A stretch of DNA of 64,000 nt from Streptomyces sp. NBC_00178 (GTDB taxonomy: Bacteria > Actinomycetota > Actinomycetes > Streptomycetales > Streptomycetaceae): contig NZ_CP108143.1 in NCBI RefSeq assembly GCF_036206005.1, forward strand, positions 2,728,001 through 2,792,000. Direction: 5' to 3'. Below the pieces are notes generated by a model. That model saw only the letters and a program-made list of their open reading frames with translations. It did not search any database and was not told where the DNA came from. Position numbers and translations under genes: made by a program. The first letter of the stretch is position 1; every line of letters starts with the position of its first letter. Positions 18,008-26,914 of the stretch are shown here, one piece after another.

Positions 18008-18407
18008 ATCTACCTCCGGGTGGCGAATGCGGGGCTTGTCCTCACCCTGATCCGTCTCGCCGCCGCACGCCCTGTTGTGCTGCCCCACACGGGTCAGCGA
18101 TCGCCACGGCTTCGACGAGGCTCACTCACGGACAGTCACATTCGCTCACCAGGGAATCCGAAGAGATCAGATCACCACGCAATCGATCATTCCTGGGCAG
18201 AACGCAGCACGCCGCCATCCGGGGGACGGCCGTGGGCCATGCGCGTGCCGTGCGTCCGAAACCCCGGGCGCGCTGGTACCGCCGACGCACCACCCTCTAT
18301 GCTTCACCTCGTTTTCCGGCGTGGTCAGCGCCTGCGGCGCGGCACGCCGCCCGAAACCCCTGCCCGGCGACAACTGTTCACGACGATCTGCACAGTGGGA
18401 GCGAGTG
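18008..18407. promoter_or_regulatory. Divergent promoter region M6 protease / cdgA, with BldD-like half sites
   Basis: 400 bp without a gene. At 18121-18150 there is a cluster of CACTCAC, AGTCACA and GCTCACC words. BldD sites are built from similar GTGAC/GTCAC half sites, and cdgA of S. coelicolor is a known BldD target. The match here is by eye and degenerate, about 260 bp before the cdgA start. Confidence 0.35.
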
Positions 18408-20246
18408 GTGAGCAGAACCCCCGAAGGGCCGGCGCCCCGAGCGGGCGTGACCTCCGGCGCACGGCCACCGGGCGTCACGGAGCGTGAACATCAGCGGTCG
18501 GGGCTCTCCGAGCTGCGCGACTACCGCGCCGCCTTCTCGGCCGCCGCCCTCCCCATGGCCGTGGTCGACGACCGGGGCCACGTCGTCCGGGCGAACGACG
18601 CGCTGGGCTGCCTGCTCGGCGCCGATCCCGCGGCCCTGGTGCACCGGCCGGCGGCGGAACTCGTCGGCCTCACCTCGGACAGCTCCACCTGGCGTGCGTA
18701 CAGCGAGGTGCTCAGCGGCGAGCGTCAGCAGCTGCGGTGCACCCTGCGACTCAAGCACGCCGACGGAAGGCCGCTGTGGGCGGAGGTCACCGTCGTCCCC
18801 ATGGGGGAACCCGCCGCCGGCACGGGCCGCGCCCTGCTGTCCCTCGCCGATGTGAGCGACCGGCGCGAACTGCGGGAGCGCCTGCGCCATCTGCGCATAC
18901 ACGATCCCGTGACCCGCCTGCCCAACCGCACGCTGTTCTTCGAGCGCCTCACGGGAGCCCTGGAGACCGGGCCCCTCCAGGAGGGCCCGGCAGCCCGGGA
19001 GGGCCGCATCGGCCTCTGCTACCTCGACATCGACGGCTTCAAGGCGGTCAACGACACCCTGGGGCACCGCATCGGGGACCGGCTGCTCGCCGCCGTCGCC
19101 GGACGGCTCACCGACTGCGCCGAGGCCGGCGCACACCGCACCGGCGGGCACCTGGTGGCGCGCATGGGCGGCGACGAGTTCGCGATCCTGATCGAGGACT
19201 CGGCGGGCACGCACCAGCTCACCGAGCTCGCCCGTTCGGTGCTCACCGCCTTGCAGCGCCCGTTCGACGTCTCGGGGACCCGGCTGTCGGTGTCCGCGTC
19301 GATCGGCGTGGTGGAACGGGCCTCGGCGGGCACCTCGGCCACCGCCCTGATGCAGGCCGCCGACACCACGCTGTACTGGGCCAAGGCCGACGGCAGGGCC
19401 CGCTGGACCCTCTTCGACCCCGAGCGCAACGCGCACCGGATGACCCGGCAGGCGCTCTCCTCCACGCTCCGGCCCGCCGTCGAACGCGGCGAGTTCACGC
19501 TGGAGTACCAGCCGCTGGTCGGCATGGCCGACGAGGTCGTACGGGGTGTCGAGGCCCTGGTCCGCTGGAACCACCCGCGCTTCGGGCAGCTGGCCCCGAG
19601 CCGCTTCGTGCCGATCGCGGAGGAGGACGGCGCGATCGTCGAGCTCGGGCGGTGGGTGCTGCGCACGGCCTGCCGCCAGGCGCGCCGCTGGCAGCTGGAA
19701 CACCCGGACGAGCGGCCCCTGTTCATCAGCGTCAACGTCGCCGTGCGGCAGGTCTGGGACTCCGACCTGGTCGCCGACGTCGCGGAGATCCTCGCGGAGA
19801 CCGGGCTCGACCCCCGCCTGCTGCAGCTGGAGCTGACCGAGTCCGCCGTGATGGGTTCGTCGGGCCGGCCGCTGCGGGTCCTCCAGGCGCTCAGCGACAT
19901 GGGGGTGCGCATCGCGATCGACGACTTCGGTACCGGCTACTCCAACCTGGCCTATCTCAGCCGGCTGCCCGTCTCGGTGCTGAAGCTGGACGGGTCCTTC
20001 GTGCGGGGCTTCCGTTACGAGGACGGCGCCCACCCCAGCCCGGCCGACGAGACGATCGTGGAGGCCATGGTGCAGCTCGCGCACCGCCTGGGCCTGACGG
20101 TCACCGCGGAGTGCGTGGAGACCTCGGGCCAGGCGGAACGCCTGCGCCGGATCGGCTGCGACACCGGTCAGGGCTGGCTGTACTCGCGGGCGGTGGCCCC
20201 GGAGCGCATCGCCGAACTGATCGGCACCCGGCCCCAGGAGGGCTGA
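18408..20246 (+). CDS. cdgA: PAS-GGDEF-EAL cyclic-di-GMP enzyme (CdgA-like)
   Basis: 612 aa from GTG at 18408 (GGGAG about 6 nt upstream). An N-terminal PAS domain (about 35-145, AAALPMAVVDDRGHVVRAND) is followed by a GGDEF domain with intact ARMGGDEFAIL (about 250-260) and an EAL domain with intact GVEALVRWNHP (about 380) and DDFGTGYSNL. Both catalytic signatures are complete, so synthesis and hydrolysis of c-di-GMP are both possible. No membrane helices were seen, so it should be cytoplasmic. Domain order and neighbourhood fit CdgA (SCO2817), which affects the timing of development through c-di-GMP and BldD. The symbol rests on that comparison from memory. Confidence 0.85.
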   Translation: MSRTPEGPAPRAGVTSGARPPGVTEREHQRSGLSELRDYRAAFSAAALPMAVVDDRGHVVRANDALGCLLGADPAALVHRPAAELVGLTSDSSTWRAYSEVLSGERQQLRCTLRLKHADGRPLWAEVTVVPMGEPAAGTGRALLSLADVSDRRELRERLRHLRIHDPVTRLPNRTLFFERLTGALETGPLQEGPAAREGRIGLCYLDIDGFKAVNDTLGHRIGDRLLAAVAGRLTDCAEAGAHRTGGHLVARMGGDEFAILIEDSAGTHQLTELARSVLTALQRPFDVSGTRLSVSASIGVVERASAGTSATALMQAADTTLYWAKADGRARWTLFDPERNAHRMTRQALSSTLRPAVERGEFTLEYQPLVGMADEVVRGVEALVRWNHPRFGQLAPSRFVPIAEEDGAIVELGRWVLRTACRQARRWQLEHPDERPLFISVNVAVRQVWDSDLVADVAEILAETGLDPRLLQLELTESAVMGSSGRPLRVLQALSDMGVRIAIDDFGTGYSNLAYLSRLPVSVLKLDGSFVRGFRYEDGAHPSPADETIVEAMVQLAHRLGLTVTAECVETSGQAERLRRIGCDTGQGWLYSRAVAPERIAELIGTRPQEG

Positions 20247-20280
20247 GCCCTCGGAGCCGGGTGCCGGGGGCCTTGCCGGG

Positions 20281-21381
20281 TCAGGCCGCGCCGGGCAGCC
20301 CGTAGGCGTCCGCGATCAGCTCGTACGAGCGCAGCCGCGCCTCACCGCCGTGCGCGTTGGCCGTGATCATCAGCTCGTCCGCGCCGGTGCGCTTCGCCAG
20401 GTCGTCCAGGCCGCTGCGGACCTCGTCGGGCGTGCCGTGGACGATGTCCTTCAGCCAGCCGTCGACGAACTCGCGCTCCATGGGGCTGAATTCGTACGCC
20501 TCCGCCTCCTCGGGGCTCGGCACCAGACCGGGGCGGCCGGTGCGCAGCCGGACCATCGAAAGGGCGCCGCTCAGCACCTGCCGCCGCGCCTCGCGCTCCT
20601 CGTCGGCGGCCAGCGCCGCGACCCCGATGAGGGCGTACGGCGCGTCGAGCACCGCGGAGGGCCGGAAGGACTCGCGGTACAGGTCGAGGGCGGGCACGGT
20701 GTTGCGCGCGGAGAAGTGGTGGGCGAAGGCGAAGGGCAGCCCGAGGACGCCGGCCAGCCGTGCGCTGAAGCCGGAGGAGCCCAGGAGCCAGACGGGGGGC
20801 CGGGCGGCCGACTGGACCCCGCCGGGCGAGGTGGCCTGGACGGGTCCGGGGACGGCGTGGATCCGGGCGTAGGGGTGGCCGTCGGGGAAGTCGTCGTCCA
20901 GGAAGCGGACGAGTTCGGCCAGCTGCTCCGGGAAGTCGTCGGCGCCCTCGTTGAGCCGGTCCGTGCGCCGCAGGGCGGCGGCCGTCGCCCCGTCCGTGCC
21001 GGGTGCGCGGCCGAGGCCGAGGTCGACGCGTCCGGGAGCCATCGCCTCCAGGGTGCCGAACTGCTCCGCGATGACCAGCGGCGCGTGGTTGGGCAGCATC
21101 ACGCCGCCGGACCCGAGCCGGATGCGTTCGGTGTACGCGGCCAGGTGCGCCAGGATGACGGCGGGCGAGGAGGAGGCCACACCCGGCATCGAGTGGTGCT
21201 CGGCGACCCAGTAGCGGTGGAAGCCGCGGCGCTCGGCGAGCTGCGCGATGTCCACACTGGTGCGCAGGGCCTGGCTCGCGGTCCGGCCGGCGCCCACGCC
21301 CACCAGGTCGAGCACGGAGAGGGGCACGGGGGCCGTCCCTCCCGCGGTGCCGCGAATGCCGTCGCCTCGGTTCTCTTCCAC
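20281..21381 (-). CDS. LLM-class flavin-dependent oxidoreductase
   Basis: 366 aa. The family pattern is clear: [11 protein letters not shown] at the N-terminus, [17 protein letters not shown] (about 57-73), [43 protein letters not shown] and a C-terminal [13 protein letters not shown]-like strand. This is the LuxA-like F420/FMN-dependent fold in the branch with unknown substrate. The GTG at 21381 has GGAGAGG 8 nt upstream. Another GTG about 20 codons in (VPLSVLDL) and a TTG at 21423 are alternatives. It reads convergently towards cdgA and stands alone. Confidence 0.85.
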   Translation of the reverse strand: MEENRGDGIRGTAGGTAPVPLSVLDLVGVGAGRTASQALRTSVDIAQLAERRGFHRYWVAEHHSMPGVASSSPAVILAHLAAYTERIRLGSGGVMLPNHAPLVIAEQFGTLEAMAPGRVDLGLGRAPGTDGATAAALRRTDRLNEGADDFPEQLAELVRFLDDDFPDGHPYARIHAVPGPVQATSPGGVQSAARPPVWLLGSSGFSARLAGVLGLPFAFAHHFSARNTVPALDLYRESFRPSAVLDAPYALIGVAALAADEEREARRQVLSGALSMVRLRTGRPGLVPSPEEAEAYEFSPMEREFVDGWLKDIVHGTPDEVRSGLDDLAKRTGADELMITANAHGGEARLRSYELIADAYGLPGAA

Positions 21382-21498
21382 GTGTTCGGCCTCTCCGGTG
21401 CGTCTGCGTATCGGAGGGTGCAAACAGGAGGATGGCTCCGCTTATTCCCGTGCGGCCGTTTCGGCCCGCCCCCGCGCCGTCGCCGCGGCTGCTCGCGG

Positions 21499-22263
21499 CT
21501 ACTCGCGCACCTCGATGCCCCGCGGCTCCCCGGCGCCCACCGGGGGTTCACGGGTCGCGAAGAGGGTGCCGAGGGTCGGTGCCCAGATGCGGCGTTCGGC
21601 GAGCCGGAGCCCCTCCCAGACGGCGACCTGGTTCGCGGTGAGGACCGGCTTGCCGAGCAGTTCCTCCAGCTCGGGGACGAACGCGGTGGTGTGCAGGGCG
21701 TTGTCGGGGAGCAGGACGACCTCCGCGTCGGGGTGGTCGCCCGCCACGGCCAGCTCCTTGACCCGGTCCACGTCGGCGGCCGCGGCGTCGGACGCGTTGA
21801 TGATGCCCGCGCCCCGGGTCGCGGTCACCTCGACGCCCCCGGCCGCGAGGAAGCCGGCGAAGAGCGCGGCGACGTCCTCGGAATAGGTCGCCGCGACGGC
21901 GACCCGGGACGCCCCCAGCTCACGCACCGCGTGCACGAAGGCGAAGGAGCTGCTGGAGGCGGGCAGCCCGGCGGCCCTGGCCAGCTCCGCGATCTGCTCG
22001 TGCGCGCCGTCCCAGCCGTAGACGAAGCTCCCGCCGGAGCAGGCCCACACCAGCGACTCGGCGCCGGCCATGCGCAGCTCCTCGACCCCGGCGGCCAGGC
22101 GGTGGGGCGCACCGGCCTCGCGGAGGGAGTCGGGCCTGCGGGCGTCCTCGTCGATCTCGGTGTGGAACAGCGGCACCCTGATGTCACTGTCGAGCATGAC
22201 CTCGATCCGCGGGAAGTCGTCCTCCGCGGAGTGGCCCGGATAAAGAAGTCCTACGGTCGTCAT
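21499..22263 (-). CDS. Asp/Glu racemase superfamily, maleate-isomerase-like protein (possibly EutA-related)
   Basis: 254 aa. Start ATG 22263, with GGAAGG six nt upstream; an ATG two codons earlier abuts the SD. VGLLYPGHSAEDDFPRIE and ESLVWACSGGSFVYGW fit the maleate cis-trans isomerase / arylmalonate decarboxylase fold. Two catalytic cysteines are usual. The first is present in WACSGG, but the region of the second reads LLPDNALHT, with no cysteine. EutA-like proteins near ectoine transporters belong to this superfamily, and the Ehu-type importer starts 1.35 kb away, so a role around ectoine or a related acid is possible but unproven. Confidence 0.7.
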   Translation of the reverse strand: MTTVGLLYPGHSAEDDFPRIEVMLDSDIRVPLFHTEIDEDARRPDSLREAGAPHRLAAGVEELRMAGAESLVWACSGGSFVYGWDGAHEQIAELARAAGLPASSSSFAFVHAVRELGASRVAVAATYSEDVAALFAGFLAAGGVEVTATRGAGIINASDAAAADVDRVKELAVAGDHPDAEVVLLPDNALHTTAFVPELEELLGKPVLTANQVAVWEGLRLAERRIWAPTLGTLFATREPPVGAGEPRGIEVRE

Positions 22264-22439
22264 GTCCATCCTTCCCGTGCGTCCGGATGTCGTGCCTCCA
22301 CCGCTGCCCCTGCCTGGGACAAGTATTCCCCTTTTGGGGGCATACTGCCGCCCGCAACGTCCGTGACCTGCGGTTTCTTCAGCGGCACACGAGGCCGTGT
22401 TGACGGGCGTGTGCCCCGGTGCGAGCGTGGTCATTCCTG

Positions 22440-23399
22440 ATGACCACTCCCGTGATCCTCGTCCTGGAGGCCGACCCGCCACCGCGCCTGGGCCGGCTGA
22501 CCGGCCGTGCCCACGTCCGGTACGCCGACGCGCGGACGCTCGCCTCGCAGCTCCCCGGAGCCGACGTACTGCTCGTCTGGGACTTCACCTCCGACGCCGT
22601 CCGCGAGGCGTGGCCGGGCGAGGGTCCCCGCCCCGGCTGGGTCCACACGGCGAGCGCCGGGGTCGACCGGCTGGTGTGCCCGGAGCTGGCCGCGTCGTCC
22701 ACCGTCGTCACCAACGCCCGGGGCGTTTTCGAGCTGCCGATCGCCGAATACGTCGCCGGCCTGGTGCTCGCCTTCGCGAAGGACCTGCCCGGCACGCTGG
22801 CGTCGCAGCGCGAGCACCGGTGGCGCCACCGCGAGACCCGCCGGCTCGCGGGCAGCCGCGCGGTCGTCGTCGGCGCGGGCCCCGTGGGCCGGGAGATCAT
22901 GCGGCTGCTGCACGGCCTCGGGGTACGGGTGGCGCTCGTGGGCCGTACGGCACGGCGGTCGATCCACGGCGTCGAGGACCTGGACCGGCTGGCCGCCGGA
23001 GCGGACTGGGTGATCTCGGCGGCTCCGCTCACGGACGCGACGCGCGGGATGTTCGACGCGCGGTTCTTCGGCCTGCTCCAGCCCTCGGCGCACTTCGTGA
23101 ACGTGGGCCGGGGACAGCTGACGGTGGAGGACGACCTCGCCGAGGCGCTCCGCAGACGGTGGATCGCCGGCGCCGCGCTCGACGTGTTCCAGGAGGAGCC
23201 GCTGGACCCTTCGAGCCCCCTGTGGGACGTGCCCGGCCTGGTGGTGTCCCCGCACATGAGCGGCGACACCGCGGGCTGGCGCGACCGGCTCGGCGAGCAG
23301 TTCGTTTCGATGTACGAGCGCTGGGCATCCGGGGAGTCGCTGCCCAACGTGGTGGACATACGGCGTGGTTACGTCCCGTCTCCGGACATCCCGCTCTGA
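22440..23399 (+). CDS. D-isomer-specific 2-hydroxyacid dehydrogenase
   Basis: 319 aa. The NAD-binding motif is VVVGAGPVGREI (about 141-152). The catalytic Arg lies in NVGRGQL, Glu in FQEEPLD and His in SPHMSG, the standard order. The family reduces or oxidises short 2-hydroxy acids with NAD(P)H in the cytoplasm; the substrate is not evident. The ATG at 22440 is preferred; an in-frame GTG at 22419 adds seven residues. It is divergent from the maleate-isomerase-like gene with 176 bp between, so the two may share control. It precedes the ehu genes. Confidence 0.85.
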   Translation: MTTPVILVLEADPPPRLGRLTGRAHVRYADARTLASQLPGADVLLVWDFTSDAVREAWPGEGPRPGWVHTASAGVDRLVCPELAASSTVVTNARGVFELPIAEYVAGLVLAFAKDLPGTLASQREHRWRHRETRRLAGSRAVVVGAGPVGREIMRLLHGLGVRVALVGRTARRSIHGVEDLDRLAAGADWVISAAPLTDATRGMFDARFFGLLQPSAHFVNVGRGQLTVEDDLAEALRRRWIAGAALDVFQEEPLDPSSPLWDVPGLVVSPHMSGDTAGWRDRLGEQFVSMYERWASGESLPNVVDIRRGYVPSPDIPL

Positions 23400-23616
23400 C
23401 CGTCAGGTATGACGGACAGTCACATGCGCACCTGAAGAAGGCGATACGCCCCGCACACCGGCCGTCGCCCTCCGCCCCCGACGGGACACGGGAAGGTCTC
23501 CCTCCGGCCACCGTTCGGTCACATGACAGCGCTTCCTGCATAGAAGTCCCGGACCGGGCAGGTGCTCAGCCTGTCCGGAACGTGTCACACCCGATTTCTT
23601 CAGGAGACCGCGAACC

Positions 23617-24519
23617 ATGGCTGACTTCCCTCACCTGTCCCGCCGGGGCTTCCTCAACCGAACCGCGGCCGTGGGAGGTCTGCTCGTCGTCCCGGGCCTG
23701 CTCTCCGCCTGCAGCAGGACCGACGCCGGCGCGGCGGACGGTGAGGGCGCCCTGGACAAGCTCCGCAAGCAGGGCTTCGTCCGCGTCGCGTACGCCAACG
23801 AGGCCCCGTACGGCTACATGGAGGGCAAGCAGCTCAAGGGCGAGGCGCCCACCCTGCACCGGGAGATATTCAAGGCGCTCGGCGTCGACGAGCTGAAGCC
23901 CACGCTCTCCGAGTGGGACGGGCTGATCCCGGGACTGCAGGCCGGGAAGTACGACGTGGTCAGCGCGGGCATGGCCATCACCCCCGAGCGCTGCGCCAAC
24001 GCACTGTTCTCCGAGCCGGAGTTCATCTCCCCGACCGCACTGATGGTGAGGAAGGGCAACCCGCGCAAGCTGACCGACCTGGCGTCCGCGAAGGCGGCGG
24101 GGATCACCGTCGGCGTGATGTCGGGGGCGGTCGAGGCCTCGTACGCCAAGGGCGCGGGCATCCCCGAGGACAGGATCAAGACACTGCAGAAGCCGCAGGA
24201 CGGCGCGGACGCCGTGAAGGGTGGCCGGGTCGACGCCTTCCTGCTCACCGGCATCTCGCTGCGCTGGCTCGCGAAGACCAACCCGGACACCGAGGTCACC
24301 GAGCCCTTCGTGCCGGAACTGGACGGCAAGCAGCAGTTCTCCCCGGGCGGCGCGGTGTTCCGTCAGGGCAACGAGGACCTGCGGGACGCCTTCAACCGCG
24401 AGCTGAAGAAGATCGTCTCGGACCGTTCGCGCTATGTGAGCCTGCTGCGGGACTACGGCTTCGGCGCGACGGAGGTCCCGCCGGCCACGCTGAAGACGGC
24501 CGACCTGTGCAAGGGCTGA
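23617..24519 (+). CDS. ehuB: Amino-acid/ectoine ABC transporter substrate-binding lipoprotein (EhuB-like)
   Basis: 300 aa. The N-terminus has a twin-arginine SRRGFLNR and then a lipobox LLSAC (Cys about 32), so it is probably exported by Tat and lipid-anchored. The body is a family-3 periplasmic-type binding protein: FVRVAYANEAPYGYMEG, EWDGLIPGLQAGKYDVVSAGM and KPQDGADAVKGGRVDAF. This pattern is that of EhuB (ectoine/hydroxyectoine binding), which many Streptomyces annotations use. The ligand could also be another small polar amino acid. It is the first gene of ehuBCDA. The 217-bp gap before it shows no clear operator. Confidence 0.8.
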   Translation: MADFPHLSRRGFLNRTAAVGGLLVVPGLLSACSRTDAGAADGEGALDKLRKQGFVRVAYANEAPYGYMEGKQLKGEAPTLHREIFKALGVDELKPTLSEWDGLIPGLQAGKYDVVSAGMAITPERCANALFSEPEFISPTALMVRKGNPRKLTDLASAKAAGITVGVMSGAVEASYAKGAGIPEDRIKTLQKPQDGADAVKGGRVDAFLLTGISLRWLAKTNPDTEVTEPFVPELDGKQQFSPGGAVFRQGNEDLRDAFNRELKKIVSDRSRYVSLLRDYGFGATEVPPATLKTADLCKG

Positions 24520-24538
24520 CGGGGGCGGACCACACCGT

Positions 24539-25273
24539 ATGAGTGACTTCTTCTCCACCTTCCTCGACGAACTGCCCCAGATCTCCGCGGGTCTGTGGGT
24601 CACGCTGGAGGCGACCGTCCTCGGCTCGCTGCTCGCGCTGGTGCTGTCGTTCGCCCTCGGCCTGATGGCCGGCAGCCGGCTGCTCGCGGTGCGCGGGGTC
24701 TCCCGGACCGTCGTGGAGTTCTTCCGCGGCACCTCGCTCTACGTCCAGCTGTTCTGGTTCTACTACGCGATGCCGCAGCTGACGGGCTACGAACTGACGC
24801 CCCTGCTCTGCGGGGTGGTCGCCCTCGGCCTGAACTTCGGCGCCTACGGCGCCGAGATCGTGCGCGGGGCGGTCAACTCGGTTCCGCGCGGCCAGTACGA
24901 GGCGGCCCTGGCGCTGAACATGTCCCCGGTCCACCGGATGCGGAAGGTGATCCTGCCCCAGGCGTGGGTACAGATGATCCCCTCCTTCACCAACCTGCTG
25001 ATCCAGCTGCTGAAGGCCACACCCCTGCTGTGGCTGCTGTCCGCAGCCGACCTGATGACGGCCGTCGAGCACGTCCGCAGCCTGACCGGTGAGAGCCTCA
25101 CGGCCTATCTCCTGCTGCTGGCCGTCTACTTCGTGCTCGCCTACGCGCTGACCCTGCTGATGAACCTGCTGGAGCGGAACGCCAAGCGGCGCCTCGGCCT
25201 GCACACCGGTGCGGCGGGTCTGTTCAGGACCCGAAGCGCCGAACCCGTCACGACGGCCGGAGGCGATCGGTGA
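24539..25273 (+). CDS. ehuC: ABC transporter permease (EhuC-like)
   Basis: 244 aa, ATG 24539, 19 bp after ehuB. It has about five membrane helices. The EAA loop lies in NSVPRGQYEAALALNMSPVHRMRKVILPQA, as in His/Glu/Gln-type permeases, and the opening SAGLWVTLEATVLGSLLALVLSF is typical of the family. It forms a heterodimeric channel with the next gene product. Its stop overlaps the ehuD GTG. Confidence 0.85.
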   Translation: MSDFFSTFLDELPQISAGLWVTLEATVLGSLLALVLSFALGLMAGSRLLAVRGVSRTVVEFFRGTSLYVQLFWFYYAMPQLTGYELTPLLCGVVALGLNFGAYGAEIVRGAVNSVPRGQYEAALALNMSPVHRMRKVILPQAWVQMIPSFTNLLIQLLKATPLLWLLSAADLMTAVEHVRSLTGESLTAYLLLLAVYFVLAYALTLLMNLLERNAKRRLGLHTGAAGLFRTRSAEPVTTAGGDR

Positions 25274-25914
25274 ACCCGACATTCGACTGGGAGGCGGCCC
25301 GTGAGGCCCTTCCCCTGCTGCTCGAAGGCTTCCGGGTCACGCTGCTCGCGACCGTGCTCGGCACGCTGGTCGCGGCGGTGCTCGGACTCGCGATCGCGGT
25401 GGCCGGGCGAGCCCCCTCCCGGCTCGTGACGGTGCCGGTGAAGGCCGTCATGGAGTTCGTCCGCTCGACCCCGCTGCTGGTGCAACTGGTCGGCGCGGCC
25501 GCAGTCTTCACCTCCGTGGAGCCGCTCACCGTCGGCATCGCCGTCCTGGGCGTCCACTACGCCGCGTACACCTCGGAGGTCTACAGGGCCGGGATCGACG
25601 GCGTGCCCCAGGGCCAGTGGGAGGCCTGCAGGGCCCTCTCCATGTCACCCCGGCGCACCTGGCAGGCGGTGATCCTGCCGCAGGCGGTGCGCAACGTGCT
25701 GCCCGCGCTGGGCAACTACGCCGTCTCGATGTTCAAGGAGACCCCGTTCCTGGCCGTGATCACGGTGCAGGAGATGGTCTTCGAGGCCCGGAAGTACGGG
25801 GCCGACCACTTCGCGTACACCGAGGCGTGGACGCTCGCCGGCCTGGTCTTCCTGGTCGCGAGCTACCCGACCTCGCTGCTGATGAGAAAGCTGGAGAAGC
25901 GCCTTGGCCACTGA
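25270..25914 (+). CDS. ehuD: ABC transporter permease (EhuD-like)
   Basis: 214 aa, GTG 25270 in a GTGA overlap with ehuC. The membrane-helix pattern is the same as EhuC, with EAA loop DGVPQGQWEACRALSMSPRRTWQAVILPQA. AYTSEVYRAGIDGVP and MFKETPFLAVITVQEM are signatures of polar amino-acid permeases. It is shorter than EhuC by 30 residues. It overlaps ehuA by 11 bp, so the operon is tightly coupled. Confidence 0.85.
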   Translation: MNPTFDWEAAREALPLLLEGFRVTLLATVLGTLVAAVLGLAIAVAGRAPSRLVTVPVKAVMEFVRSTPLLVQLVGAAAVFTSVEPLTVGIAVLGVHYAAYTSEVYRAGIDGVPQGQWEACRALSMSPRRTWQAVILPQAVRNVLPALGNYAVSMFKETPFLAVITVQEMVFEARKYGADHFAYTEAWTLAGLVFLVASYPTSLLMRKLEKRLGH

Positions 25915-26737
25915 ATCCGCCCCCATCGAGGACCCCGCGGACGCGGCTCCGGTCACCGGGACGACCGGTGTGGAACCCCTGGTCCGCTTCGACAGGGTCG
26001 TCAAGCGCTACGGCGACCACGTGGTCCTGGACGAGCTGGACTTCACCGTCCGGCGCGGTGAGCACGTCACGCTGATCGGGCCGAGCGGTTCGGGGAAGAC
26101 CACGATCCTGCGGCTGCTGATGACGCTGGAGCGGGTCAGCGACGGCGTGATCTGGGTCGACGGCTCGCCGCTGTCCCACGTGCGCACGGCCTCCGGCGCG
26201 CTGAAGCCCGCGGGCGAGAAGGATCTGCGCGCGTCCCGGAAGAAGATCGGGATGGTCTTCCAGCAGTTCAACCTCTTTCCCAACATGAAGGTCCTGCAGA
26301 ACATCACCGAGGCACCGGTCAACGTCCTCGGTATGGACAAGGACGAGGCGGAGGCACGGGCCCGCGAGCTGCTCGACCTGGTGGGGCTCGCCGGGAAGAC
26401 CGACGCCCATCCCTCGCAGCTGTCCGGCGGGCAGCAGCAGCGCGTCGCGATCGCGAGGGCCCTGGCGATGCGGCCGGAGATCCTGCTGCTCGACGAGGTG
26501 ACGTCGGCGCTGGACCCCGAGCTGGTGGCCGGTGTGCTGGAACTGCTCGCCGACATCGCGAGGAACACCGACATCACGATGCTCTGTGTGACCCACGAGA
26601 TGAACTTCGCCCGGGACGTGTCGGAGAAGGTCCTGATGTTCGACGCGGGGAAGGTCGTGGAGTCCGGTTCGCCGGAAAAAATCTTCTCCGATCCGGAGCA
26701 CGAACGTACACGCGAATTCCTGAACGCGGTCCTGTGA
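25904..26737 (+). CDS. ehuA: ABC transporter ATP-binding protein (EhuA-like)
   Basis: 277 aa from TTG 25904 (GGAG 7 nt upstream). Walker A is GPSGSGKTT (about 62-70), the Q-loop QQFNLFPNM, signature LSGGQQQRVAIARAL, Walker B ILLLDEVTSALDPE and switch His in VTHEM. The 30-residue N-terminal extension before the first ABC strand is Pro/Asp/Ala-rich and may be spurious if translation starts later. It is a polar-amino-acid importer ATPase. Confidence 0.88.
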   Translation: MATESAPIEDPADAAPVTGTTGVEPLVRFDRVVKRYGDHVVLDELDFTVRRGEHVTLIGPSGSGKTTILRLLMTLERVSDGVIWVDGSPLSHVRTASGALKPAGEKDLRASRKKIGMVFQQFNLFPNMKVLQNITEAPVNVLGMDKDEAEARARELLDLVGLAGKTDAHPSQLSGGQQQRVAIARALAMRPEILLLDEVTSALDPELVAGVLELLADIARNTDITMLCVTHEMNFARDVSEKVLMFDAGKVVESGSPEKIFSDPEHERTREFLNAVL

Positions 26738-26783
26738 CCATGCTCTTGGCATAGTGCGCATGACCGGGTCATATGCCAGCGGA

Positions 26784-26814
26784 GTGCGCCCCAGCTGACG
26801 GAGCCGGGGCGCAC
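26784..26814 (+). terminator. Hairpin after ehuBCDA
   Basis: GTGCGCCCC (26784-26792) pairs with GGGGCGCAC (26806-26814) across a 13-nt loop, about 47 nt after the ehuA stop. AT-rich bases follow (CAATAACTC). Confidence 0.7.
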
Positions 26815-26914
26815 CAATAACTCGTCAACCCCCTCTCCGAACAGGCCTCTTGGCGACTATCGTGGGGACGCGAGCCTGCGGTCACGACCTGGCAGAGGAC
26901 CTGAGGGGGAACCC

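Noticed and set aside
23400-23616. Riboswitch or attenuator before ehuB
   Set aside because: No conserved riboswitch core, terminator-antiterminator pair or leader peptide could be recognised in the 217-bp leader.
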